64,000 nucleotides of DNA from Methylobacterium planeticum (GTDB taxonomy: Bacteria; Pseudomonadota; Alphaproteobacteria; Rhizobiales; Beijerinckiaceae), in assembly GCF_008806345.1 (NCBI RefSeq), contig NZ_VZZJ01000022.1, positions 1 to 64,000 on the forward strand, written 5' to 3'. Under the pieces are notes generated by a model. The model was not told the DNA's origin. It did no database searches and saw nothing but the letters and a program-made list of their open reading frames with translations. Position 1 is the stretch's first letter; each line of letters begins with the position of its first letter. A program made the translations under genes and the position numbers. Shown here one piece after another: positions 8,095 through 15,988 of the stretch.

Positions 8095-9174
8095 CTACTC
8101 GACGATCCGCAGCTTCTTGTCGGAGACCTTGACCCGCTTCGGGCAGGCCACGACCATGCGGATGTCGTTATAGTCCTGGTCGCCGCCCGGCCGGTCCTCC
8201 CAGCCGTAATAGATGAACTTCCCCTCGGTGCAGCCCACCCCCGACAGGGTGCCGGGCGTCCCGGCCTTGTGCTCCACCATGGTGCCGCCGTCGGATGGGG
8301 GCTTGCACTGCTTCTCGGTGTCGCAGATCACCGTCTCCAGCATCGGGTAGCGGACGACGTCGACCGCCGTGCCGTTGCCCATGTTGGAGCCCTTCATGCT
8401 CATGGTCTGGACCCGCGTGATCGGGTCGATGCTGATGTCGGTGTAATAGTTGTAGGTGTCCGTCCCGGTCTCGTTCCAGCGCGAGCGGGTGCTCCGGGCG
8501 TTCCGAACGTTGCGCAGCATGTAGCTCAGCGCCTCGTTCTCCTTGCAGGTCGGAAGGACGTTCGAACCGTAATCGGTCGGCGGCGAACCGTTGTCGGCGA
8601 TCGCCGTGATGCCGCGGCGGCCGCGGTCGGATTCCGCCTGCCGCTTCGGATCGGACGAGTAGCAGTAGACGTAGATGCGGTTGTAGTCGGCCGCTTCCGG
8701 GGAGATCTGCGTCATCGTCGGCGCCTTGGTCTCGTAGACCGGCGCGACCCGGTTCACCGTCGTGGCGGTTCTGACGAGGATCGTCTTCGGCATGCCCGGC
8801 AGGAGATGCACCAGGGACGTCTTCATCGTCATGGAGATGACGATGCGGTAATTGGCCGGGTCCAGCCATTTCCCGTCGATCGTGTAGCCCCCGGTGGCGC
8901 TCTGGTCGCCCAGGCGCGCGACCAGCTGCGCGTTGGCCAGCCGGATGGCCTCGGTGGCGGCCACGGCGGTCTCCGCGCTCGCGACGTGGAGCGCGGTGGC
9001 ATCGGCGATGCTCGCCTCGGCGGCCCGGATACGGATCGCGTTCCCGTAATCGACCGCCGCCCCGCCGGCACCCAGGAGGATCGGCAGGACGAGGGCGAAG
9101 GTGAGGGCGATGTTCCCGCGTTCACAACGGCTGAGGTCGACCACGTGCGCAGTCCTGATCATCGGGCGCACCAT
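8095..9174 (-). CDS. TadG-like pilus assembly protein
   Basis: This is the first gene of the Tad triplet. The N-terminal part reads ERGNIALTFALVLPILLGAGGAAVDYGNAIR, the membrane anchor typical of TadG (Flp pilus accessory proteins), followed by about 300 residues of periplasmic domain with paired cysteines and a basic C-terminus. The start is uncertain: ATG at 9174 is used, ATG at 9162 and GTG at 9210 are in frame and none has a clear ribosome site. The three genes together suggest a Tad adhesion pilus locus whose motor genes lie elsewhere. Confidence 0.8.
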   Translation of the reverse strand: MVRPMIRTAHVVDLSRCERGNIALTFALVLPILLGAGGAAVDYGNAIRIRAAEASIADATALHVASAETAVAATEAIRLANAQLVARLGDQSATGGYTIDGKWLDPANYRIVISMTMKTSLVHLLPGMPKTILVRTATTVNRVAPVYETKAPTMTQISPEAADYNRIYVYCYSSDPKRQAESDRGRRGITAIADNGSPPTDYGSNVLPTCKENEALSYMLRNVRNARSTRSRWNETGTDTYNYYTDISIDPITRVQTMSMKGSNMGNGTAVDVVRYPMLETVICDTEKQCKPPSDGGTMVEHKAGTPGTLSGVGCTEGKFIYYGWEDRPGGDQDYNDIRMVVACPKRVKVSDKKLRIVE

Positions 9175-9288
9175 CCCAGGCCATCTGAGACCGGCTTCGA
9201 TGAGGCGCACGGCGGAAGTCGCTTCCAGCAGAGGGACGGATCAGTCCCCGGTCGCCGCACGTAATCCATCACAGCGTGTACAGATGCG

Positions 9289-9303
9289 TCAGTGGTGCAC
9301 TGA
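9289..9303. promoter_or_regulatory. Perfect 6-3-6 dyad upstream of the Tad genes
   Basis: TCAGTG-GTG-CACTGA is a perfect inverted repeat 115 bp upstream of the TadG-like start, inside a less GC-rich stretch. Its position fits an operator for the Tad operon. The regulator is unknown; a LuxR-type protein is one option. Confidence 0.35.
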
Positions 9304-9525
9304 AGCTGTATTACCCTGCTTAGGATCGGGTCCTTGCCGATTCCTTTCAGGGATCGTGTGGATCGGCGCCCTTGGTGAAGATTTCGTGCTCATCCCCAGG
9401 AAGCGCCGCGCAGGCTTGCGCACGAACAGGGCAACCTGGATCCGCGGAGCGCGCGGTGCGCCGGCGGCCGGACCGCTCCCGGCGGGGTCCGCGCAGCCTC
9501 GCGCGTTCGATACCGGCGAAAAGAC

Positions 9526-9554
9526 TTGACAAAAATCCTATTCTGTGCTTCCTA
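9526..9554 (+). promoter_or_regulatory. Orphan sigma70-like promoter
   Basis: TTGACA at 9526-9531 is followed after 17 bp by TTCCTA (9549-9554), in the only AT-rich patch of the long gap between the Tad genes and yebC. No convincing reading frame follows on the plus strand; the frames there are Arg/Gly/Pro-rich and look like random GC-rich sequence. The roughly 900-bp gap 9175-10109 otherwise shows the hairpin and direct repeats listed below. The transcript could be non-coding, which is an inference. Confidence 0.4.
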
Positions 9555-9907
9555 TCCGTCACCTGCCGCCCTTCTCGACGGGGGGCCCGTCCGGTGACCG
9601 ACCGGGCGGGCCGGGGTGGCGGGGCGGTGCCCGCGTCGGTGGCTTCGGTCGCCATCGCCCCGGGCGGCGGCTCGACGCGACGCCGGCTCGGAGGGCGGCG
9701 GGAGACCGGGGAGGAAATGCCCCGCGCCCCCGACCCCGCTCTGGGCGGTAGCGACAGATCCTGCGGCGCCGCCCACTACGAGGCGGCGTGCGACGAAGGC
9801 TCGCTCGGATCTCCGCGGGGCCATCCCGTGACCCGTGGGTCGATAGCGCAGGTCGGGACCGCCGGAGACACCGCGACGTGATGCGGCGGAGGCGAGCGAG
9901 CCCCCGC

Positions 9908-9969
9908 CGCGGGACGCCGGGAGACCGGTTTCAACAAGTGCGCTCAGAGTGGTCTCGCGGCGTCCCGCG
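9908..9969. repeat. 19-bp inverted repeat with 24-nt loop in a gene-free stretch
   Basis: Arms at 9908-9926 and 9951-9969 pair over 19 bp with a single mismatch. The stem is GC-rich and no T-run follows, so it is not a standard terminator. It lies about 350 bp downstream of the orphan promoter at 9526. Confidence 0.8.
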
Positions 9970-10050
9970 TCCCCTCGCAGGCGGCGTTTGGGCCATGCCC
10001 CCGGAGCCAGCGGCTCGCGGGGGCGAAGGCGTGTCGGGACTGGGCCGGCG

Positions 10051-10109
10051 CCGGCAATCGGCCCGCCCGGGGCGGGCACACCCCGGCAATCGGCCCGCCC
10101 GGGGCGGGC
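10051..10109. repeat. Two perfect 27-bp direct repeats, each holding a GC palindrome, next to the yebC stop
   Basis: Copies at 10051-10077 and 10083-10109 are identical and 32 bp apart. Each contains GCCCGCCCGGGGCGGGC, which can fold into a hairpin. The second copy touches the yebC stop codon, so the pair may act as a double transcription stop for yebC, but no T-run is present. Confidence 0.85.
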
Positions 10110-10856
10110 TCAGGCCTCCAGCTTCGCCATCAGGGCGTCCGAGAGGGCGAAGTTGACGTAGACGTTCTGGACGTCGTCCTGGTCCTCGATCACCTCGACG
10201 AGGCGCACCAGCTTCTCGCCGGTCTCGTCGTCGACGTCGATGGTGTTCTGGGCCTTCCAGACGAGGCCGGTGCGGGAGGGCTCGCCGAAGCGGGCCTCCA
10301 GGGCCTTCGAGACCTCGCCGAAGGCCTCCTGTGCGCAGGTGACCTCGTGGCCGTCCCCGCCCGAGCGCACGTCGTCGGCGCCGGCCTCGATCGCGGCCTC
10401 CAGCATCGTGTCGGCATCGGCCACCGCGGCCGGGAAGGCGACGACGCCGACCCGGTCGAACATGAAGGCGACGGCGCCGGTCTCCGCGAGGCTGCCGCCG
10501 GACTTGGTGAAGGCCGAGCGCACGTCGGAGGCGGTGCGGTTGCGGTTGTCGGTCTGGGCCTCGACGATGAGGGCGGCGCCCCCCGGGCCGTAGCCCTCGT
10601 AGCGGATCTCCTCGTAGTTGTCCCCCTCGCCGCCGGCCGCCTTCTTGATGGCGCGCTCGATGTTGTCCTTGGGCATGTTCTCGGCCCGGGCCGCCAGCAC
10701 GGCGGCGCGCAGGCGCGGGTTCATCGCCGGGTCCGGCGTGCCGAGCTTGGCCGCCACCGTGATCTCGCGGGCGAGCTTGCCGAAGACCTTCGAGCGGACC
10801 GCGTCGACGCGGCCCTTGCGGTGCATGATGTTCTTGAACTGGGAATGGCCGGCCAT
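10110..10856 (-). CDS. YebC/PmpR-family regulator or translation factor
   Basis: The 248-residue protein begins [19 protein letters not shown], the invariant start of the YebC/TACO1 family. It contains [28 protein letters not shown] and [28 protein letters not shown], both diagnostic. Members act as DNA-binding regulators or as helpers for translation of difficult proline stretches. Length is typical. In many bacteria yebC lies by ruvC; here the ruv genes are about 7 kb away. An AGGG-type ribosome site precedes the ATG, and an upstream extension of the frame is not homologous. Confidence 0.93.
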   Translation of the reverse strand: MAGHSQFKNIMHRKGRVDAVRSKVFGKLAREITVAAKLGTPDPAMNPRLRAAVLAARAENMPKDNIERAIKKAAGGEGDNYEEIRYEGYGPGGAALIVEAQTDNRNRTASDVRSAFTKSGGSLAETGAVAFMFDRVGVVAFPAAVADADTMLEAAIEAGADDVRSGGDGHEVTCAQEAFGEVSKALEARFGEPSRTGLVWKAQNTIDVDDETGEKLVRLVEVIEDQDDVQNVYVNFALSDALMAKLEA

Positions 10857-11040
10857 GGCGTGACCCTGTGGGTTCTGTCGCGACGGAGTTTCGGGGCCCG
10901 CCCGGGGCCCGATCCTCGACGTCGCCGCGTTGGGATGGCGGGGGTTATAGGCCGGTGCCCCGCCGGGAGGCAACGCGGAGGCCCGCCCGCCCCGTCCCGG
11001 GCGCGGCCGGCCTCCCGCGGGACGCACAGGAGAGGCCCCG

Positions 11041-11298
11041 ATGCGGCACGCGACGATCGACCGGGACCGGAGGGAGGGCGCCCGCCGGGGCTTGGGCGCA
11101 GCCATCGCCGCCACCCCGGCCCCCGCCCCGGGCCCGGCCTCAGGCCCGGGCTGGCTCCGGCTCGGCCTCACCCTGGCGCTCGGCATGGTGGCGGGCGCGA
11201 CGCTCTTCGCCCGGGACGCCAGGGGCCGGGAGGCCGAGGGCGGGGAGGCGCGAGACGCGGGGCGGCGGGACCGGGCCGGCGGCGCGCGCCGGCGCTGA
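11041..11298 (+). CDS. Small single-pass membrane protein, hypothetical
   Basis: An 85-residue frame starts at an ATG 7 nt after a GGAGAGG-type ribosome site. It has an Arg-rich N-terminus, an Ala/Pro stretch, one clear membrane segment at about 38-56 ([19 protein letters not shown]) and a charged Arg/Glu/Gly tail. No family is recognised. It lies alone between yebC and cbbY (gap 10857-11302) and converges with cbbY, with 4 bp between the stops. The good ribosome site and membrane segment favour a real gene; the GC-rich composition means that a chance frame cannot be excluded. Confidence 0.45.
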   Translation: MRHATIDRDRREGARRGLGAAIAATPAPAPGPASGPGWLRLGLTLALGMVAGATLFARDARGREAEGGEARDAGRRDRAGGARRR

Positions 11299-11302
11299 CG
11301 CC

Positions 11303-12052
11303 TCAGGCCCGGGCGTCGTGCCAGGCCTGCAGGGCCGCGAGGGTGACGACGCCGCCGGGCCAGGCGACGCCCGCGATGTGGCGGTGGGGCCGGCCCGGCT
11401 CGCCGAGGTCGGAGATCGCCGAGAAGGCGCCGTCGAGGCGGTGGCTCCCGGTGTAGCGGCTGCGGGTGGCGATGACGGGCAGCCCGGCATCGAGGGCCGA
11501 GCGGATGCCCGCGGTCGAATCCTCGAAGGCGATGGCCTCGCCCGGCGCGACCGCGAGGCGCCGGATGGCGAGGTCGAAAATGTCGGAGGCCGGCTTCTTG
11601 CGCGGGGCCTCGTCGCCGGAGGCGATCGCGTCGAAGGGGGCGTCGCCCCGGGGGAAGTTGACCGCGACCAGCCGGTCGACGTTCGGGCGGCTCGTGGTGG
11701 TGGCGACCGCGAGCTTCACCCCCGCCGCCCGCGCCTCGGCGACGAGGCGGGCGATGCCGGGCCTGAGCCCGAGGGCGCCGCCCTCCACGAGGTCGCCGTA
11801 GAGTTCCGTCTTCAGCCCGTGGATCTCGGGGAGCCGCGCCAGCAGGGCCGGGGCCTCGCCCGCGTGGCGGGTCTCGATGTAATGGGCGAGCCGCTCCTTA
11901 CCGCCCATCACCCGCAGGAGGTCGGCGTAGACGGGCGGCTCCCAGTGCCAGGGCAGGCCGAGGCGCGCGAAGGCGCCGTTGAAGGCCTGCCGGTGCAGGT
12001 CCTCGGTCTCGGCGAGGGTCCCGTCGACGTCGAAGATCAGGGCCCTCAACAT
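11303..12052 (-). CDS. cbbY: CbbY-like HAD phosphatase (xylulose-1,5-bisphosphatase type)
   Basis: The 249-residue HAD-superfamily protein starts [20 protein letters not shown] with the catalytic Asp pair at 8 and 10, has the TTTSRPN motif-II region, the KKP lysine and the [11 protein letters not shown] acidic motif. The E-D-L-H-R-Q-A-F-N start and the [10 protein letters not shown] segment match CbbY, which removes xylulose-1,5-bisphosphate, an inhibitory by-product of the RuBP pathway. The ATG overlaps the rpe stop in ATGTTGA, so the two are translationally coupled. CbbY next to prkB fits RuBP metabolism, but no RuBisCO gene is here. Confidence 0.85.
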   Translation of the reverse strand: MLRALIFDVDGTLAETEDLHRQAFNGAFARLGLPWHWEPPVYADLLRVMGGKERLAHYIETRHAGEAPALLARLPEIHGLKTELYGDLVEGGALGLRPGIARLVAEARAAGVKLAVATTTSRPNVDRLVAVNFPRGDAPFDAIASGDEAPRKKPASDIFDLAIRRLAVAPGEAIAFEDSTAGIRSALDAGLPVIATRSRYTGSHRLDGAFSAISDLGEPGRPHRHIAGVAWPGGVVTLAALQAWHDARA

Positions 12053-12738
12053 GACAGGACGGCCCCGCCCCCTTGCGCCGCCAGCGCCCCCTCCCGGATC
12101 GCCGCGATGTGGCGGGCGTAGTGGCCCGGCCCCTCGTGGAACACGGCGTTGCCGGCCACGAACACGTTGGCGCCGGCGGCGGCGGCCCGCGTCACCGTCT
12201 CGGGCCCGATGCCGCCGTCGACTTCGATGTCGAGGTCGCGCCCCGCCGCCATGGCCCGCACCCGCGCCACGGTCTCGAGGGCGCTGCCGAGGAAGCTCTG
12301 GCCGCCGAAGCCGGGGTTGACCGTCATCACCAGCACGAGGTCGAGCAGGTCGATCAGGGGCTCCACGGCGGCGGCCGGCGTGCCGGGGTTGAGGGCGAGG
12401 CCGACGCGCTTGCCGAGGGCGCGGATGGTCTGGAGGGAGCGGTGGGTGTGGGCGCCGGCCTCGACATGGACCGTGATCGTGTCGGCCCCGGCCTGCGCGA
12501 AGGCCGCGAGGAAGGGGTCGGCCGGGGCGATCATCAGGTGCACGTCGAAGGGCTTGCGGGTGTGGCCCCGCAGGGCCCTGATCACCGGGGGCCCGAAGGT
12601 GAGGTTCGGCACGAAGTGCCCGTCCATCACGTCGAGGTGGATCCAGTCGGCGCCGGCCGCGTCGATCGCCCGAACCTCCTCGCCGAGCTTGGCGAAATCC
12701 GCCGAGAGGATCGAGGGTGCGATGATGGGGCTCTTCAT
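12046..12738 (-). CDS. rpe: Ribulose-phosphate 3-epimerase
   Basis: Rpe interconverts ribulose 5-phosphate and xylulose 5-phosphate. The 230-residue TIM-barrel protein has [15 protein letters not shown], the metal-site [17 protein letters not shown] and VHLM segments, [12 protein letters not shown] and the phosphate-binding [10 protein letters not shown]. Length is standard. It follows prkB after a 150-bp gap and overlaps cbbY by 7 nt. Its product or substrate Ru5P is the substrate of PrkB, so the gene order groups enzymes around one metabolite. Confidence 0.95.
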   Translation of the reverse strand: MKSPIIAPSILSADFAKLGEEVRAIDAAGADWIHLDVMDGHFVPNLTFGPPVIRALRGHTRKPFDVHLMIAPADPFLAAFAQAGADTITVHVEAGAHTHRSLQTIRALGKRVGLALNPGTPAAAVEPLIDLLDLVLVMTVNPGFGGQSFLGSALETVARVRAMAAGRDLDIEVDGGIGPETVTRAAAAGANVFVAGNAVFHEGPGHYARHIAAIREGALAAQGGGAVLSC

Positions 12739-12888
12739 GGGATCCTGACCGTGATGTCTCTCGTGACGCCGCGCGCGGCGTCCCCGGCGAATGGCGCTGC
12801 GCGGGGATTCCGGCCGCTCCCTACAGGCCCGACGCGCCGCGATATAGTGCGGCGGCGCCCGCCCGACAGGAGATGCGCGGGGACCGGC

Positions 12889-13749
12889 TCAGGCGAGCCG
12901 GCGCCGGCGCTCCACCAGCTGCATGATGATCGGCGTGAGGATGAGCTGCATCGCGAGGTCGAGCTTGCCCCCCGGGATCACGATGGAGTTCGCCCGGCTC
13001 ATGAAGCTGTCGTGGATCATCGAGACGAGGTAGGAGAAGTCGATGCCCTTCGGGTCCTTGAAGCGGATCACCACCATCGATTCGTCGGCGGTCGGGATCC
13101 AGCGGGCGATGAAGGGGTTCGAGGTGTCGACCGTGGGCACCCGCTGGAAGTTGATGTCCGTCCAGGAGAATTGCGGGCAGATCGTCTGCACGTAGTCGGG
13201 CATCCGCCGCAGGATCACGTCCGTGACGGCCTCCGTCGAGTAGCCCCGGAACGAGCGGTCCCGGTGCAGCTTCTGGATCCACTCGAGGTTGATCACCGGC
13301 ACCACCCCGATCTTGAGGTCGGCGTAGCGGGCGAGGTCGACCGAGGCGTCGACCACGCAGCCGTGCAGGCCCTCGTAGAACAGGAGGTCGGAGGCCTCCG
13401 GGAAGTCCTCCCAGGGCGAGAAGGTCCCCGGCGCGGTGCCGTAGCGGGCGGCGTCCGCCGCGTCGTGGGCGTAGTGACGGGTGCGCCCGCCGCCGGATTC
13501 GCCGTAGGTGCGGAACACCTCCTCGAGCTCGGGCAGGAGGTTGGCGCGGGGGGCGAAGTGGCTGAGCGTCGGCTCCTCCGCCATCATCCGCCGCATGGCG
13601 TCGCGGTCGAAGGCGTGGAAGGCGTCGCCCTCGATGTAGACCGCGCTGACGTCCTCGCGGCGGAAGATCTGCTCGAAGGTGTTGCGGACCGAGGTGGTGC
13701 CGGCCCCCGAGGAGCCGGTCACCGAGATGATGGGATGATGCGCGGACAT
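12889..13749 (-). CDS. prkB: Phosphoribulokinase
   Basis: Phosphoribulokinase makes ribulose 1,5-bisphosphate from ribulose 5-phosphate and ATP. The 286-residue protein is of the proteobacterial octameric type: P-loop GSSGAGTTS at 12-20, IEGDAFHAFDR with the catalytic acid, and LLFYEGLHGC. It starts 39 bp after the fbp stop. In Methylobacterium extorquens, which lacks the Calvin cycle, PrkB is known to be essential for growth on C1 compounds because RuBP acts as a signal for the CbbR-type regulator QscR. That the gene here plays this role is an inference from gene order. Confidence 0.95.
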   Translation of the reverse strand: MSAHHPIISVTGSSGAGTTSVRNTFEQIFRREDVSAVYIEGDAFHAFDRDAMRRMMAEEPTLSHFAPRANLLPELEEVFRTYGESGGGRTRHYAHDAADAARYGTAPGTFSPWEDFPEASDLLFYEGLHGCVVDASVDLARYADLKIGVVPVINLEWIQKLHRDRSFRGYSTEAVTDVILRRMPDYVQTICPQFSWTDINFQRVPTVDTSNPFIARWIPTADESMVVIRFKDPKGIDFSYLVSMIHDSFMSRANSIVIPGGKLDLAMQLILTPIIMQLVERRRRLA

Positions 13750-13788
13750 GGTTCAGGCGGACATGCGTTCGAGCGGGGGGCGCCCCGC

Positions 13789-14847
13789 CTAGCCGCGCAT
13801 CAGGCCGCGCTGGCCGAAGAGCGGCGAGCGCGTGGCGGCGTGGTTGCGGCCCCCGTAATACTTGGCCACGCAGGCGACCTCCTCCTGCGAGCCGAACACC
13901 AGCGGCGCCCGCTCGTGGATGCCGGTGGCCTCGATGTCGAGGATGCGGCGCTCGCCGTCGGTGGCGGCGGCCCCGGCCTGCTCCATCAGCAGGGCGATGG
14001 GCGCGGCCTCGTAGAGGAGGCGCAGGCGGCCCTGGGCGTAGCCCTTGCGGCCGTCGCCCGGGTAGAGGAACACGCCGCCGCGCATCAGCACGCGCTGGGC
14101 GTCGGCCACCAGCGAGCCGAGCCAGCGCATGTTGAAGTCCTTGTCCCGCGGGCCGTCGCTGCCGGCGAGGCAATCCTCGATGAAGGCCTTGATCGGCGCG
14201 TCCCAGTGCCGGGCGTTCGAGGCGTTGATGGCGTATTCCTTGGCGACCGCCGGCACGTCGAGGCGCGCATGCGTCAGCCGGAAGGCGCGCGCCTCGCGGT
14301 CGAGGACGTAGACCTGCGTGCCCGCCCCGAGGGTCAGGATCAGGGCGGTGGCCGGCCCGTAGGTGACGAAGCCGGCGGCGAGCTGGGCCGTGCCGGGGGT
14401 CGTGAAGGAGGCGATCGGGTCGGCGGGGTCCTGCACCGCGGGCCGGATCCCGAAGATGGTGCCGACCGCCATGTTGACGCCGATGTTCGACGAGCCGTCG
14501 AGGGGGTCGATCGCGACGGCCAGCGGCGCGCCCGGGTTCAGGTGCATCACGCCCTCGGCCTCCTCGGAGGCGACCTCCGCCACCGGCGCGGCCTGCAGCG
14601 CCTCGGTGACGCGCTGGTGGGCGATGACGTCGAGGGCCTTCTGGACGTCGCCGTCGCTGTTCTGCTCCCCGGTGGCGGCGAGGTCGCCGCCGAGGGCGCC
14701 CCGGCCGATCACCTCGCTGATGTCGATGGCGGCGGCCGCGATCGCCGCGACGACGGCCGCGACGTCCTTGAGGTCGGCCCGGTCCGCCACGCCCTGGGCC
14801 AGACACGCATCGAGCCGAGACCCGATCGCCAGAGATCCCGTCGCCAT
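13789..14847 (-). CDS. Class 1 fructose-1,6-bisphosphatase
   Basis: The 352-residue protein contains the class 1 FBPase signature DPLDGSSNIGVNMAVGTIFGI, the SDGDVQKALDVIA segment and the C-terminal GGVFLYPGDGRKGYAQGRLRLLYEA region that binds substrate. It hydrolyses fructose 1,6-bisphosphate (and in CbbF-type enzymes sedoheptulose 1,7-bisphosphate). It is the first gene of the leftward cluster fbp-prkB-rpe-cbbY and is divergent from the LysR gene with 199 bp between, an arrangement like that of Calvin cycle operons and their CbbR. Confidence 0.95.
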   Translation of the reverse strand: MATGSLAIGSRLDACLAQGVADRADLKDVAAVVAAIAAAAIDISEVIGRGALGGDLAATGEQNSDGDVQKALDVIAHQRVTEALQAAPVAEVASEEAEGVMHLNPGAPLAVAIDPLDGSSNIGVNMAVGTIFGIRPAVQDPADPIASFTTPGTAQLAAGFVTYGPATALILTLGAGTQVYVLDREARAFRLTHARLDVPAVAKEYAINASNARHWDAPIKAFIEDCLAGSDGPRDKDFNMRWLGSLVADAQRVLMRGGVFLYPGDGRKGYAQGRLRLLYEAAPIALLMEQAGAAATDGERRILDIEATGIHERAPLVFGSQEEVACVAKYYGGRNHAATRSPLFGQRGLMRG

Positions 14848-15000
14848 CGGCTTCCTGTCCTTCCTGTGCCTGCCGGCCGCGTTCCGCGCGCGGGCCCGGT
14901 CGATTCCGTCCGGGTCCGAGCCCTTACCCGCACCGGCCGCCGCATGATACCGCCCGGCTGCGCCGGAGCGCCAGAGGCACGCATTTCGGCCGGGAAGGAA

Positions 15001-15039
15001 TTCTAAAAAAACTTGCGGACGATCGCAAAAAAACTAGAA
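15001..15039. promoter_or_regulatory. Nested inverted repeats with A-tracts: candidate LysR-type operator
   Basis: An inner dyad TTGCG-N6-CGCAA (15013-15028) is flanked by outer arms TTCTA (15001-15005) and TAGAA (15035-15039), with two A-tracts between the arms. It ends 8 bp before the LysR start in the 199-bp gap shared with fbp. The layout fits an autoregulatory LysR site controlling the divergent genes. No ribosome site is visible before the LysR ATG. Confidence 0.55.
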
Positions 15040-15046
15040 AACTCGC

Positions 15047-15988
15047 ATGCGCAACCTGTCCTTGAAGCAGCTCCAGGCAGTCGCCGCGGTCGCCCGGCTC
15101 GGCACCATGACGCGGGCGGCGCAGGAGCTGAACGTCACCTCCGCCGCCCTCTACGCCCGCATCCGCCAGCTCGAGGAGGAGGCGGGCCTGCTCCTGTTCG
15201 ACCGCACGCCGACGGGCCTGAAACCCACGGATGCGGGGCGCGAGATGCTCTGGGCGATCGACAGCATCAACACGGTGCTGGAGACCTGCACCGACCGCCT
15301 GCGGACCCTGAAGGGGGGCGCGGGCGGCCGGGTCACGATGGGCGTGGTCTCGACCGCCAAGTACTTCGCCCCGCAGGTGATCGCGGGGTTCGTCGGACGG
15401 CATCCCGGCGTCGAGATCAACCTCTCGGTGGGCAACCGCGGCAGCACGGTGGAGGCCCTGCGCAACTACGAGATCGACTTCGCCATCATGGGCCGGCCGC
15501 CGCGTGACTTCGCGATCGAGGCCGAGATCTTCGGGCCGCACCCGCTGGTGCTGATCGCGGCGCCGTCGAACCCCCTCGTCGGCCGCCGCGGCCTCACCCG
15601 GGCCGACCTGTCGGAGGAATCCTTCCTGGTGCGCGAGGAGGGCTCGGGCACCCGCACGGTGTTCGAGGAATTCATGAACGGGGTGATCATCAAGCGGGCC
15701 AGGCTCGGGATCGATTCCGGCTCGAACGAGACGATCAAGCAGGCCGTGATGGCGGGGCTCGGCATCGCGCTGCTCTCGGCCCACACGGTGGCGGCGGAGA
15801 TCGAGAGCCGGCGCCTCGCCCTCCTCGACGTGCAGGGCCTGCCGATCCGGCGGGACTGGTACGCGGTGCGCCGGGCCGACAAGGTGCTGGGGCCGGCCGC
15901 CCGCGCCTTCTGGGAGTACCTGATGCAGGACGGCGCCCGCTGGCTGCCCGGCGTCGACGCGGCGGCCCTCGAGGCGCCGGCCTCGTGA
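15047..15988 (+). CDS. LysR-family regulator, CbbR/QscR-like
   Basis: The 313-residue protein has an N-terminal winged helix (LKQLQAVAAVARLGTMTRAAQELNVTSAALYARIRQLEEE) and a periplasmic-binding-protein-like effector domain beginning VTMGVVSTAKYFAPQVIAGF, which is the pattern of CbbR. Divergence from fbp-prkB supports that assignment. CbbR proteins sense RuBP or other phosphorylated intermediates; the Methylobacterium CbbR homologue QscR activates serine-cycle genes. Which of the two this is cannot be decided here. The last codons overlap the start of the next gene (GTGA). Confidence 0.85.
   Translation: MRNLSLKQLQAVAAVARLGTMTRAAQELNVTSAALYARIRQLEEEAGLLLFDRTPTGLKPTDAGREMLWAIDSINTVLETCTDRLRTLKGGAGGRVTMGVVSTAKYFAPQVIAGFVGRHPGVEINLSVGNRGSTVEALRNYEIDFAIMGRPPRDFAIEAEIFGPHPLVLIAAPSNPLVGRRGLTRADLSEESFLVREEGSGTRTVFEEFMNGVIIKRARLGIDSGSNETIKQAVMAGLGIALLSAHTVAAEIESRRLALLDVQGLPIRRDWYAVRRADKVLGPAARAFWEYLMQDGARWLPGVDAAALEAPAS

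Noticed and set aside
9372-9881. 169-codon plus-strand frame over the orphan promoter
   Set aside because: It starts upstream of the promoter, has a composition typical of random GC-rich DNA and shows no motif.
9500-9970. RNase P RNA, tmRNA or SRP RNA in the long gap
   Set aside because: The conserved blocks expected for each (for example GAGGAAAGTCC of RNase P) are absent by eye.
9552-10079. 175-codon minus-strand frame in the gap before yebC
   Set aside because: Arg/Pro/Gly-rich composition, no ribosome site and no homology. The same stretch has equally open frames on the other strand.
12073-15006. 977-codon open frame on the plus strand
   Set aside because: It is antisense to rpe, prkB and fbp. 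High GC at third codon positions gives long antisense frames; the product is Arg/Gly/His-rich without a domain.
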